Assembly (NCBI GenBank): GCA_964494345.1
Contig: CAZBSI010000008.1
Coordinates: forward strand, 69,679-133,678
Direction of reading: 5' to 3'
DNA from: DTKD01 sp964494345
Lineage (GTDB): Bacteria > Armatimonadota > UBA5829
Length of the DNA stretch: 64,000 nt
Position 1 is the first letter of the stretch; every line of letters starts with the position of its first letter. This document shows, one piece after another, positions 32,724 to 40,976 of this stretch. The notes beneath the pieces were generated by a model. That model was not told the DNA's origin, did not search any database, and saw nothing but the letters and a program-made list of their open reading frames with translations. A program made the position numbers and the translations under genes.

Positions 32724-33862
32724 TGTCGCTCTCCAGAAGCCCCTATGAGCAAGTGTCGCAGGATCATCCCCTGATTTCTGGGGTAAGATCGGCCGTCGGA
32801 TAAAAATCCATAATCACCAACCGAATAGCCAAAACTGCCGTCTGGCTTTTGAACGTCTAAAAGTCGTCGATATCCCCGGGCTGCGATTTTTGCATATTCA
32901 CCCAGCCCGGCGTCTTGAGCGCATTTTAACGCTGCACTGACTGCTGCGGTAAAATAGTGCATCGTGGGTCGATTTATCTCGCAATCGTGTCGAGCATCAC
33001 CCCGTTCGGTGAGTCCCTTTGATAGAAACTCGGCCAACCCCCGCATCACCTGCAGCGTTTGATCACTTTTTGAGATCAAATAATACTCATACATATCCAT
33101 AAACTGAAAAGCGTTGTATTGGAAGCACAGGTAGTGTAACTTCCCTGGCCCATAATCGCTTTCAAGAACGTAAGGCAGTTCACCTTCGCTGGTTTGGCAT
33201 CGCGCCAGAAACCGCACCATAGCCGGGCAGTGTTCGAGATATTTCTCCTGCCCGCTGGCCTTAGCCAAAAGTGCGCTCATCCACACAGCCAGGGTGGAGT
33301 TATTCGGAACCAATCCCCGGCCCACGTTTGAAAAATAGTTGACGGCCTTCGAGTCAGAATCATAGTCCTGAAACCCGATCTTATCGACCATAAAATCGTA
33401 CCATTTCGCGGCAGCATTGAGCATGCGTTGATCCTGTGACTGCTCAAACGCCATCAGCAGGCATATTGCAGCAAAGCAGCCTTCGACCGTCGCCACTCGA
33501 TTTTTCCACTCTGCCTGTGGATAGTGCCACCAACCCTCTTCAGTTTGCCTGCTCGCGACAACTTCCGCGCACTGCAGTGCGGCATTGATGCAGGCCGTGT
33601 CGCCGGTGAGTTTTGATAGCTCTATATTATTCCATATCCAATAGGCCTGCGCCTGCAGGTAGTAGAGTTGATCTCGCCACGGCAGCGCTCGCAGGTAGTA
33701 TTTGACGAAACGAGTGACGCGCAGATTCAAGCTGACACCAGGGTCCGGGCCTGCGATTGCGCCGTCATCTCGAATATGATGGCTCACAAGATGATTGTAT
33801 AAGCGCAAAGCCGCGTTGGTGCACCCCGTTTGATCTATTGCCAGCGTCTGTTGTATCACCAA
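32720..33862 (-). CDS. Cytosolic (alpha/alpha)-barrel protein of EPS cluster, function unknown
   Basis: A 380-residue soluble protein with no signal peptide. Its repeating helical hairpins have Trp- and Tyr-rich turns, for example QTEEGWWHYPQAEWKNRVAT, VPNNSTLAVWMSALLAKASG and DVQKPDGSFGYSVGDYGFLS. The pattern suggests a six-hairpin toroid like terpenoid cyclases, glycoside hydrolase families with (alpha/alpha)6 barrels, or the C-terminal domain of glucuronyl C5-epimerase. I cannot identify catalytic residues. It is coupled by GTGA to the following GT4. A polysaccharide-modifying or lyase-like role is an inference. The start is TTG at 33862 or GTG three bases later. Confidence 0.68.
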   Translation of the reverse strand: MVIQQTLAIDQTGCTNAALRLYNHLVSHHIRDDGAIAGPDPGVSLNLRVTRFVKYYLRALPWRDQLYYLQAQAYWIWNNIELSKLTGDTACINAALQCAEVVASRQTEEGWWHYPQAEWKNRVATVEGCFAAICLLMAFEQSQDQRMLNAAAKWYDFMVDKIGFQDYDSDSKAVNYFSNVGRGLVPNNSTLAVWMSALLAKASGQEKYLEHCPAMVRFLARCQTSEGELPYVLESDYGPGKLHYLCFQYNAFQFMDMYEYYLISKSDQTLQVMRGLAEFLSKGLTERGDARHDCEINRPTMHYFTAAVSAALKCAQDAGLGEYAKIAARGYRRLLDVQKPDGSFGYSVGDYGFLSDGRSYPRNQGMILRHLLIGASGERQ

Positions 33863-33869
33863 ATTTACT

Positions 33870-35003
33870 TTACCTGTCTTTTAGCGCCTCTTCATAAACT
33901 TTAACAGCCTGAGCGGCGACGGATTCTTTTGAGAAACGCCGGACAGCTTCTTCGCGGGCGGCCGTGCCCATCTTCGCTCTAAGCTGATCGTCGCCGAGGA
34001 GCCTGTCTATGCATTCGACGAAGCGGTCATTGTCCCGCCAATCTGCTATATAACCCGTCTCACCATCCCTGACCAGATATTCTATTCCACCCGCCGTGGA
34101 AGCCACTACCGGTTTGCCAGCGCCGAGCGCCTCGCTTATAACCAGTGGCGCTGTCTCCTGTTTGGACGGCAAAAGCAGCATCGTCGCACGGGAGAGTTCT
34201 TCCATCATAGTCTCTACCGTCGTCTGGCCCAAGAAGTCTACATTATGTTCTATGCCGTGTTCTTTGACGAACGCGAGGCATTGTTCATAATATTTTTGAT
34301 CCGCTATCTTTCCGGCCACCCGCAGTTTCAAATTAGGCCGGGTTTCGATCAGCCGACGAGCTATTTCCAACAGCCCCAGCACGTTCTTTCGATCATAGAC
34401 CAGCCCGCCATAAAGCAGTCTATCCGGCTCCTCATTATTCGGGACGCCGAAGAAACGCTCGTCGATGCAGTTGTCTATTACGTGAAACTTCGCTGCGGTT
34501 AGTACATTATATTCTTTTACAACGTAATGGCTGGTGGCGATGATATGCTTTACCTGAGACATTACTTCACGGTCATATCGCACATATAAAGCGTATCGCA
34601 GTCTATCCAGTGGCCGCGACCATACCTGGGCCTCTTTGTGTATGACGCCGTGTACGGTAAACACAGTCGGCAACCCGGCACGCAGACTCGCTGCAGCATA
34701 TATCACCAAATTTGCGTTTACAATATCGGGATTTATCTCGCGCACCTGGGCAGCCAGCCGCCTGATATTGCGGCTCATGTTCGGAATAATGCGAACCTTT
34801 GGCTCAGAGAGAAAACGCACCCTAAGCCCGGCATCGACACGATCCATATCCCCAGGAGCCTGCCCGCTGACAGTCAGCACCCGCACGTCTATATCATCCC
34901 TAAGCTGCATGCCCCGGGCGAGATAGTATCCGGCGGTGTGAACACCTCCGGGAAACGTATTTGTCTCAAACGGATACTGCTGTGCAAGGAGTAATCGAAT
35001 CAT
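33870..35003 (-). CDS. GT4-family glycosyltransferase (tandem paralogue 3)
   Basis: A 377-residue GT-B enzyme, last of three consecutive related genes. It has QQYPFETNTFPGGVHTAGYY, FTVHGVIHKEAQVWSRPL and LLYGGLVYDRKNVLGLLEIA. VAGKIADQKYYEQCLAFVKE and QETAPLVISEALGAGKPVVA carry the EX7E motif. The FTVHGV...KE and YYxxCL...GIExNVDFLG segments are shared with the proteins at 35000 and 36141, indicating tandem duplication. Start and upstream stop overlap (ATGA). Confidence 0.88.
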   Translation of the reverse strand: MIRLLLAQQYPFETNTFPGGVHTAGYYLARGMQLRDDIDVRVLTVSGQAPGDMDRVDAGLRVRFLSEPKVRIIPNMSRNIRRLAAQVREINPDIVNANLVIYAAASLRAGLPTVFTVHGVIHKEAQVWSRPLDRLRYALYVRYDREVMSQVKHIIATSHYVVKEYNVLTAAKFHVIDNCIDERFFGVPNNEEPDRLLYGGLVYDRKNVLGLLEIARRLIETRPNLKLRVAGKIADQKYYEQCLAFVKEHGIEHNVDFLGQTTVETMMEELSRATMLLLPSKQETAPLVISEALGAGKPVVASTAGGIEYLVRDGETGYIADWRDNDRFVECIDRLLGDDQLRAKMGTAAREEAVRRFSKESVAAQAVKVYEEALKDR

Positions 35004-36166
35004 CTCTCTCTCATCACGTCGCGATACATCGCGATAGTTTTGTCTATGACTACACTGCGGCGGAATCGACTTTGGGCGGATTGCCTGCCCGCTGCACCCA
35101 TTTTGCGTCGAAGTTCGCCATCTTCCATCAGCTTGCCAAGAGCAGATGCCAGCGCGGCAGCATCGTCAATAGGAGTGACAAACCCCGTCACCCCATCCTC
35201 CACCATCTCCGGAACCCCACCGGCACACGTAGCCACAACCGGCTTACCCGCAGCCATCGCCTCCGATATTATGACCGGCGCCGTCTCCTGTCTGGATTGA
35301 AGCACCACTATAGATGCACGTCCAAGCTCATCAGCCATCGCGTCCGCAGATAGCCCTCCCAGAAACTCAACATTGTCCTGCAAGCCGTGACTGGCGACGT
35401 AGTCCAGACATATCCTGTAGTACGCCTCATCTACAGCCCTGCCTGCGATTTTCAACCTTGCTTCCGGGTGCTGCTTGACTAAAATATCAAGCGCCTCCAA
35501 CAGGCCCAGGACATTTTTGAGCCTGGTTATCGAGCCGCCGAAGAGTATTCTTCCCGGCTCTTCGTCGCTTGTTGATATTTCGAAAAAGCGATCGTCTATC
35601 GGGTTATCGATAAATCTAATGTCCGATGCTTTTAGCCAGGGGCCATAACTTTCAGCAGCGTATTTATTTATACAAATCACATGTCGGGCTTTTCTCAGGG
35701 CCTGGCGCTCGTATCGACAGGCGAACCTCGCCCTGATTGCAGCCCAGCCGCGCTGTTGAGCCGCCTCGCGATAGTGAATGCCGTGCACTGTAAGCACCGA
35801 CCTCCACTTCGGGATCAACGCTGCTTTGGCAAAGATCAATATCTTGTGAATGTGCACCACGTCCGGGCTGATTTTATCAAGCGCTGCCCGAACAGGTTTT
35901 ATATCGAATGCGAAGCCCGTTAAGTTCCCCAGCTTGCCCAAAATCGGCAGTCTGAGCACGTCGACCCCGGACGGGGTTTTGCACCGAGCTTCTTCTCTGA
36001 CATCCGGGTCCGTGGTAATCACAAAGACCTCAACGCCGCTATCAGCCAGGCCATCAGCCAGCGCCGAAACCACGCTTTCGACCCCGTTTCGAAACTTGCC
36101 CTGCTCAACAGGATATGGCCCCAAAAGAGCTACACGTAGCTTATTTTGTGCTGCGTCTGCGCTCAT
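35000..36166 (-). CDS. GT4-family glycosyltransferase (tandem paralogue 2)
   Basis: A 388-residue GT-B enzyme. Segments include VALLGPYPVEQGKFRNGVES, VLTVHGIHYREAAQQRGWAA, ILFGGSITRLKNVLGLLEAL and QETAPVIISEAMAAGKPVVA (EX7E intact). The nearest relative in the window is the following gene at 36141, with which it shares most of the C-terminal half. It starts inside the 3' end of that gene (26-base overlap) and is coupled by ATGA to the next. It is a repeat-unit assembly enzyme of unknown linkage. Confidence 0.88.
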   Translation of the reverse strand: MSADAAQNKLRVALLGPYPVEQGKFRNGVESVVSALADGLADSGVEVFVITTDPDVREEARCKTPSGVDVLRLPILGKLGNLTGFAFDIKPVRAALDKISPDVVHIHKILIFAKAALIPKWRSVLTVHGIHYREAAQQRGWAAIRARFACRYERQALRKARHVICINKYAAESYGPWLKASDIRFIDNPIDDRFFEISTSDEEPGRILFGGSITRLKNVLGLLEALDILVKQHPEARLKIAGRAVDEAYYRICLDYVASHGLQDNVEFLGGLSADAMADELGRASIVVLQSRQETAPVIISEAMAAGKPVVATCAGGVPEMVEDGVTGFVTPIDDAAALASALGKLMEDGELRRKMGAAGRQSAQSRFRRSVVIDKTIAMYRDVMRER

Positions 36167-37307
36167 AGTCGATTACATCCCTGTAGAAATCGAGCGTTTT
36201 TGAGACCACCACGGAGCGTTTGAAGCGCTGCTCGGCAATCGCTTTGCCCGCCTGCCCCATCCGTTTTCGTAAATCGTCGTCGGATAAAATACGTTCAATT
36301 CTATCTGCCAGTGTATTCACATCATTAAGCGGCACCACGAATCCGCTTTCCCCATCGGCCACCATCTCCGCGATTCCGCCGACGTCCGTGCCAATCACCG
36401 GGTTTGCCGCTGCCATAGCCTCCGAGATTATCACCGGTGCGTTCTCCTGTTTGGAAGTAAGAGCGACGACAGACGCTTTGGAGTGCTCTTCAGCCATCTG
36501 CTCTACAGACAGACTTCCTAGAAAGTCGACGTTTTTTTCTATTCCGCGCTCAGCCACAAAAGAAAGACAACGCTCATAATATTCCTGATTGCGCACCCCG
36601 CCCGCTACGCGCAGGCGAATATGCGGGTATTTATCGACCAGCGTCGCAACTGCTTCGAGCAGGTATAACACATTTTTCAGGTCATAAATAAACCCGCCGA
36701 ACAAAATGCGGCCCGGCTCTGCGCGGTCCTCTACATCAAACCAGCGATCCTTTATAGAATTGTCGATATATCGAATATCCCTGGCGCGCACATTTGAGCC
36801 ATACTCGCCGATGCAATAACGATTGATGGCGATAATATTTTTCGCTCTTCTTATAGAGTCTGACTCATAACGACACGCAAGCTGAGAGTGCAGTTGTGCC
36901 AGACCTCGAAAAGATACAGTCTCCCGGCGAAGGATGCCGTGCATGGTCAAAATCGAAGGCCAGCCACGTTCGAGAGCCGAGTAGCCATACAGAAGCTGCG
37001 TATGCACGTGAATAATATCCGGCGCGATTTCATTAAGCTTGGACCGAATCCTGCGGCGATCAACTGCAAACGCGGTCAAACACCCCAGTCTTCCAAACAG
37101 CGGAAGAAGATGTACGTGCACACCACCAGAGGATATCCGGTCTACGGGGCGATCAAGACCGATTACAGCCGTTATTGTGTGAACCTCGACCCCTTCTGCC
37201 GCACTCAGGCCATCTGCCAGCGAGGATGTCACCGCCTCCACCCCTCCGAACACACTGCCCTCGGAGGGAGGATAAGGCCCAACAATTGCCACGCGCAGAT
37301 TGCTCAT
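36141..37307 (-). CDS. GT4-family glycosyltransferase (tandem paralogue 1)
   Basis: A 388-residue GT-B enzyme, first of the triplet. It has VAIVGPYPPSEGSVFGGVEA, ILTMHGILRRETVSFRGLAQ and ILFGGFIYDLKNVLYLLEAV. KQENAPVIISEAMAAANPVI has Glu, seven residues, Glu. In the phosphate-contacting turn the usual GKPV is ANPV. Strong likeness to the two genes after it suggests duplication followed by change of specificity. It lies 42 bases downstream of the ligase/polymerase gene. Confidence 0.88.
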   Translation of the reverse strand: MSNLRVAIVGPYPPSEGSVFGGVEAVTSSLADGLSAAEGVEVHTITAVIGLDRPVDRISSGGVHVHLLPLFGRLGCLTAFAVDRRRIRSKLNEIAPDIIHVHTQLLYGYSALERGWPSILTMHGILRRETVSFRGLAQLHSQLACRYESDSIRRAKNIIAINRYCIGEYGSNVRARDIRYIDNSIKDRWFDVEDRAEPGRILFGGFIYDLKNVLYLLEAVATLVDKYPHIRLRVAGGVRNQEYYERCLSFVAERGIEKNVDFLGSLSVEQMAEEHSKASVVALTSKQENAPVIISEAMAAANPVIGTDVGGIAEMVADGESGFVVPLNDVNTLADRIERILSDDDLRKRMGQAGKAIAEQRFKRSVVVSKTLDFYRDVIDYERRRSTK

Positions 37308-37349
37308 CGCGCAGGATCTCCTTTTGCGGTTTCGATTATGTAAAACACT

Positions 37350-39044
37350 CTAAACGTGAGTCAACACCGGCGTTTCGCTGTGAATGTTTTTGGCTCCGGC
37401 ATTTTTGCGCGCAAGCGCCTCTTCGTTGGCTATTTCACCAAGCCGGACCCCTATCGCAAACATCGCCCATAAGACGTAGTTCGGATATTTGAAGAAACGT
37501 ATGTCATAGGTTAATGTCGAGGCAAAGTGACCCACGCTGGCCACTATCAGCAGGGTAATCAGATCCTTGCCAAATATCCCTTCATCCGGCAGCCTCGCCC
37601 TTACTCTAAACAGATGAACAATAAAGGCGATAAAACTGCCGAGATACAGGAACCCTCCTACGAGACCTTCTTCAGCAAGAATGGTGAGAAACGAGTTGTG
37701 AGAAGTGATTACAGGATAGAGCTTTTTTTGCGGGTAAATCTGAAGCGGCTGCATACCTCTGGCATACCACCCGCTCAGTGTGCCGGCGTTGGTGATATAT
37801 TTCTCAAGTCCGTAGTCGATTTGGCCCAAACCAATACCGAAAACCGGATGATGCTTTACAATGTTTAATGTGCCGGCTGTGATAACAACCCGACCTAACA
37901 TCGTGCTCTGCTTGGTCAATCTTCGGTGGATTTGCCTGTTAGAGGCAACAATCGGCGCTGCAACTATTACAGCTATTACTGCGCCAACAAGCAATCCAAC
38001 GTAATATTTTCTATACGCCTTCGCAAAAAATGGCATCAGAAGCAGCAACATCGCAGGGGCAATGTATCCTCCCCTGGTATAGGTAAAATAACAGCCTATC
38101 AATTGCACCAGTATTAAAGCCAGCAAAAACATCTTTAAGGACTTGCGCTGGAGATTGTAATACAGGTGATAGGTCAGAAACGCCGTTATCCCCAAAAATG
38201 TACCGAGCGCAGAGGGGTTGATAAGCGGCCCGCAGGCCCTTCCCACGTCGGCATAACCCAGCCTTGATTCCACCGGCAAAAATGAACTAAACCATCTCAG
38301 CCCGGTGAAGTGCTCGTAGAAAGCCGAAAGAGCGGAATAGCCTCCCGCGACAACTAATGCGATGATGGCTCCAAGAAGCTGTTTTCTGGTGGCAAGGACG
38401 GATTTTGCGATATAGTAAGCTATGAGCGCCAGCGCGATGTGGTCGAACTTTTCGGCAAGTGTGCGCAAAATCTCTCGAACACTGCCAGGATGCATCACGT
38501 AAAGAGCGAGTGCAATGTAGGCAACGTGCAGCAGCGTCAGAGCCTCTCCGGTAATCGGCCGCTTAATTCGATGACGATGCAATAGCGTTCGAAGAATAAG
38601 AAAGCCCGCCAATGTTGCAATCGTTACACGGTCGAAACTGATCGTTGGTATACCAGAGCCGAAGTCCATTCTGAGAAAAATAAACCCCAGGGGCGAAAAC
38701 GCGAGCCAGAAGATATATGTAGCCGTAGGTTTCGCCGCCGCGAAGACCAGACATGCCACTATGATCATAAAGGCTACTATGTAGATCCACAGCAGCTGAT
38801 TACACAGATGAGCCAACAGCAGTTGCAGCCCGAAGTACGCCGCAAACCCGAACGCCACCACAACCCATCGCACCAGCTTCCGCCAGCCCGGCGCAGTGGC
38901 AGTTCGGACCACGCCAATCCCATATCCTGCTCCCGCAAGCGCGCCGCCGCCGGGGGAATATTCGGCGCTTCCTGCACTGAACCTCTCCCTGACCAGCTTA
39001 AACGGCCTTACTATTGCGCGAAGACTGTTTCGAAGAAACCTCAT
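37350..39044 (-). CDS. O-antigen ligase/polymerase-like (Wzy/WaaL) membrane protein
   Basis: A 564-residue protein with about 12-14 membrane helices. The PF04932 core appears in the second half: YFTYTRGGYIAPAMLLLLMP gives the conserved Arg, and HPVFGIGLGQIDYG with NAGTLSGWYARG leads into VITSHNSFLTILAEEGLVGG, the SHN loop. These residues lie in the large periplasmic loop that joins glycan units. In this context it most likely polymerises the EPS repeat unit (Wzy role). The ATG at 39044 has AGAGGG five bases upstream; the longer frame to 39221 enters the exosortase gene. A basic N-terminus of about 40 residues precedes the first helix. Confidence 0.85.
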   Translation of the reverse strand: MRFLRNSLRAIVRPFKLVRERFSAGSAEYSPGGGALAGAGYGIGVVRTATAPGWRKLVRWVVVAFGFAAYFGLQLLLAHLCNQLLWIYIVAFMIIVACLVFAAAKPTATYIFWLAFSPLGFIFLRMDFGSGIPTISFDRVTIATLAGFLILRTLLHRHRIKRPITGEALTLLHVAYIALALYVMHPGSVREILRTLAEKFDHIALALIAYYIAKSVLATRKQLLGAIIALVVAGGYSALSAFYEHFTGLRWFSSFLPVESRLGYADVGRACGPLINPSALGTFLGITAFLTYHLYYNLQRKSLKMFLLALILVQLIGCYFTYTRGGYIAPAMLLLLMPFFAKAYRKYYVGLLVGAVIAVIVAAPIVASNRQIHRRLTKQSTMLGRVVITAGTLNIVKHHPVFGIGLGQIDYGLEKYITNAGTLSGWYARGMQPLQIYPQKKLYPVITSHNSFLTILAEEGLVGGFLYLGSFIAFIVHLFRVRARLPDEGIFGKDLITLLIVASVGHFASTLTYDIRFFKYPNYVLWAMFAIGVRLGEIANEEALARKNAGAKNIHSETPVLTHV

Positions 39045-39060
39045 TAGTACCCTCTGGCGC

Positions 39061-40830
39061 TCAATGCTCGAACTGCGGCGAGTTCGCCACAAACTCTCGA
39101 ATAAACCTCTGCAGCCTCGCCAATGAGGTCTGTGAGTCTTCATAATACGCAGGAGTGGAGAACCTGTAGCAATAGGACTGGCGATTTTTATAGTTTGCTT
39201 CGGCCTTCTCGGCGCTTCCAATGCCGAACCAGCTTTGGGCTATTGCTCTAAGGTCGTTGAACTGCATCTTTCGCATCACCAACCGCACCTGACTGGTCCT
39301 TGGATAGGTCTCATGGTCGGTGCTATACCAATAGACTAAAAGATAACTGTCCCCGGTATCTCTGTTGGAGTATCGAAGATATGTCGCCTTAACCGTTATC
39401 GGTTTGGGCTTATTGAATCGCATTGTAATCACGCGATCCTCATCAATCGAACTACCTCCGCCGGGTATGCAACTGTGCGGGTCATGGAATGCGTCCGTAT
39501 CACGCGCCGCCTGCACCAGCACTGCCGCGCTTTCGACGTCGTGTGCGGCGTTAATATAAACCCTGCTGAGCATATCGGCGGTTTTAAGCTCTGTCTGGGT
39601 AAGTGAGTCTATTTTCATATCCTGCGAGAACCACGTGCCGAATTTCGGCGGGAAGTTTTCTCTGGTAAGCTCCCCACGTGAGGTGGCCTCCAGCGGCTTA
39701 ATAGCAAAGTTGCTGAGCAGGATAACCAGGAAAAGCGCCAGGGCCACGGTTCCCGGCAGGCTGCGGACTTTGCGAACCGGGCTTGTTTTAGCAGCTTCGA
39801 TTTCCGATTCGGAGGGGCTCGGTATGCCGAAATCGACCGCCTTGATCAACCTGGCGATGCCGAACAATATAGCAAAGGATAACACCAGTTCGAAGACCAT
39901 AGCCCACGAGTCGTGGAACTTAAACATTGTCTCCGCCGATTCGGTCCAGATGCCGACATAGCCGATCACCGCAATGCGCAGCCCGTTGACAAATAAGCTC
40001 AGCGGCAGTGATATCCCGACCAGCAGCAGCTTCTTCCACCACGACGTATTCAGCATATAGACAAAGAAAGCCGTGAACGTGATCAGCGAAATCAGCATTC
40101 TGAACCCGCTGCACTCACCCTCTACTCGGAGCACGCCCTCGGATTCCCCCGGCCCAGCCGGAAGTTTCGGAGAGTAGATCAGATTGCCTGCCTGCCGTAT
40201 TCCCCAACCGGAATCACTAAAAATCTCGCCGGAATAATGCAGCACCTTCACCGCCAGCGTAGTGGAGGACTTCTGCACAGGAAAAGAGGCTTTATCCAGC
40301 AGAGTCGAAGGCATCGGCACCATAAATATTAGGTACAGAACAGGAAACAGAAGCATCCTGGTCATCCGACTGCCGACAAACATCAGCAAGCATCCGATCA
40401 GGAACGCCAAAAAAGTGATTGCGCAAATATTGCCGGAGCCAGTCCATCTTCCAAAGATAAAACACGGTATGGACGGGATGATTAACAACAACCCCAACCA
40501 CGATGGCTGTATTTTAACCAGGGCCAGCCGTTTGCGGTTGGCCCAGACCATAAACAGCGATATCAGAGGAACAAGCGGCCCGTGGGAGTAGTATGAATGC
40601 GGCTTTTGCCACGCCTTCCACCAATCCACGAACGGGAACTGCCATTGCATTGCCACAAATAGCGCCCCAGCCAGGAGAAGCGGCCAGTATCCCTTGAACG
40701 CCGCACTCAAAAAAGGCAGGACCTGTTGCGCCAGGTTGACGCCGCCGCCTTTATCAACTTGTTTGCCGCATTTTGGACACGCGTCCACGCCATCGGCAAG
40801 CTCGACACCACATTTCCGGCACTCACGCAT
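39061..40830 (-). CDS. Exosortase with N-terminal zinc ribbon and C-terminal EpsI domain
   Basis: A protein of about 589 residues in three parts. Residues 1-25 form a zinc ribbon (C4, C7, C18, C21 in CRKCG and CPKCG). Residues about 40-345 are an eight-helix exosortase with all three catalytic residues: Cys in ECSGFR (about 240), Arg in NGLRIA (about 285) and His in FHDSW (about 306). The rest, from about 380, is an EpsI (DUF3485) domain with FGTWFSQDMKID and the conserved HDPHSCIPGGG. Exosortases cleave PEP-CTERM tails. The likely substrate is encoded at 44503. The ATG at 40830 follows AGGAGG by 11 bases; an ATG at 40854 has no site. The zinc ribbon is an unusual addition. Confidence 0.9.
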   Translation of the reverse strand: MRECRKCGVELADGVDACPKCGKQVDKGGGVNLAQQVLPFLSAAFKGYWPLLLAGALFVAMQWQFPFVDWWKAWQKPHSYYSHGPLVPLISLFMVWANRKRLALVKIQPSWLGLLLIIPSIPCFIFGRWTGSGNICAITFLAFLIGCLLMFVGSRMTRMLLFPVLYLIFMVPMPSTLLDKASFPVQKSSTTLAVKVLHYSGEIFSDSGWGIRQAGNLIYSPKLPAGPGESEGVLRVEGECSGFRMLISLITFTAFFVYMLNTSWWKKLLLVGISLPLSLFVNGLRIAVIGYVGIWTESAETMFKFHDSWAMVFELVLSFAILFGIARLIKAVDFGIPSPSESEIEAAKTSPVRKVRSLPGTVALALFLVILLSNFAIKPLEATSRGELTRENFPPKFGTWFSQDMKIDSLTQTELKTADMLSRVYINAAHDVESAAVLVQAARDTDAFHDPHSCIPGGGSSIDEDRVITMRFNKPKPITVKATYLRYSNRDTGDSYLLVYWYSTDHETYPRTSQVRLVMRKMQFNDLRAIAQSWFGIGSAEKAEANYKNRQSYCYRFSTPAYYEDSQTSLARLQRFIREFVANSPQFEH

Positions 40831-40876
40831 TTCCCGCAGTTCCTCCTGTAACATCCGAAGCGGGCGATATATACCG

Positions 40877-40972
40877 GCCGATCTCTGTCCCGGCCATTTT
40901 CCGTAGTGGCCGATCTCCGTCCCGGCCAGTTTTCGCAGTGGCCGGCCTCTGTCCCGGCCATTTTCCCCAGCG
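40877..40972. repeat. Three tandem copies of a 32-bp GC-rich unit
   Basis: Units occupy 40877-40908, 40909-40940 and 40941-40972. Each starts GGCCG, contains TCCCGGCCA about half-way and ends in a T-rich stretch plus CAGT or TAGT-like bases; they differ at a few positions. GGCC at the start and GGCC at the centre can pair within each unit. The array fills the intergenic gap between the BY-kinase-like gene and the exosortase gene. The period is not a multiple of three, so it is not coding. Confidence 0.9.
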
Positions 40973-40976
40973 GACG

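Noticed and set aside
40877..40972. Possible short CRISPR array
   Set aside because: The 32-bp units are directly adjacent with no unique spacers, and no cas genes are in the window.
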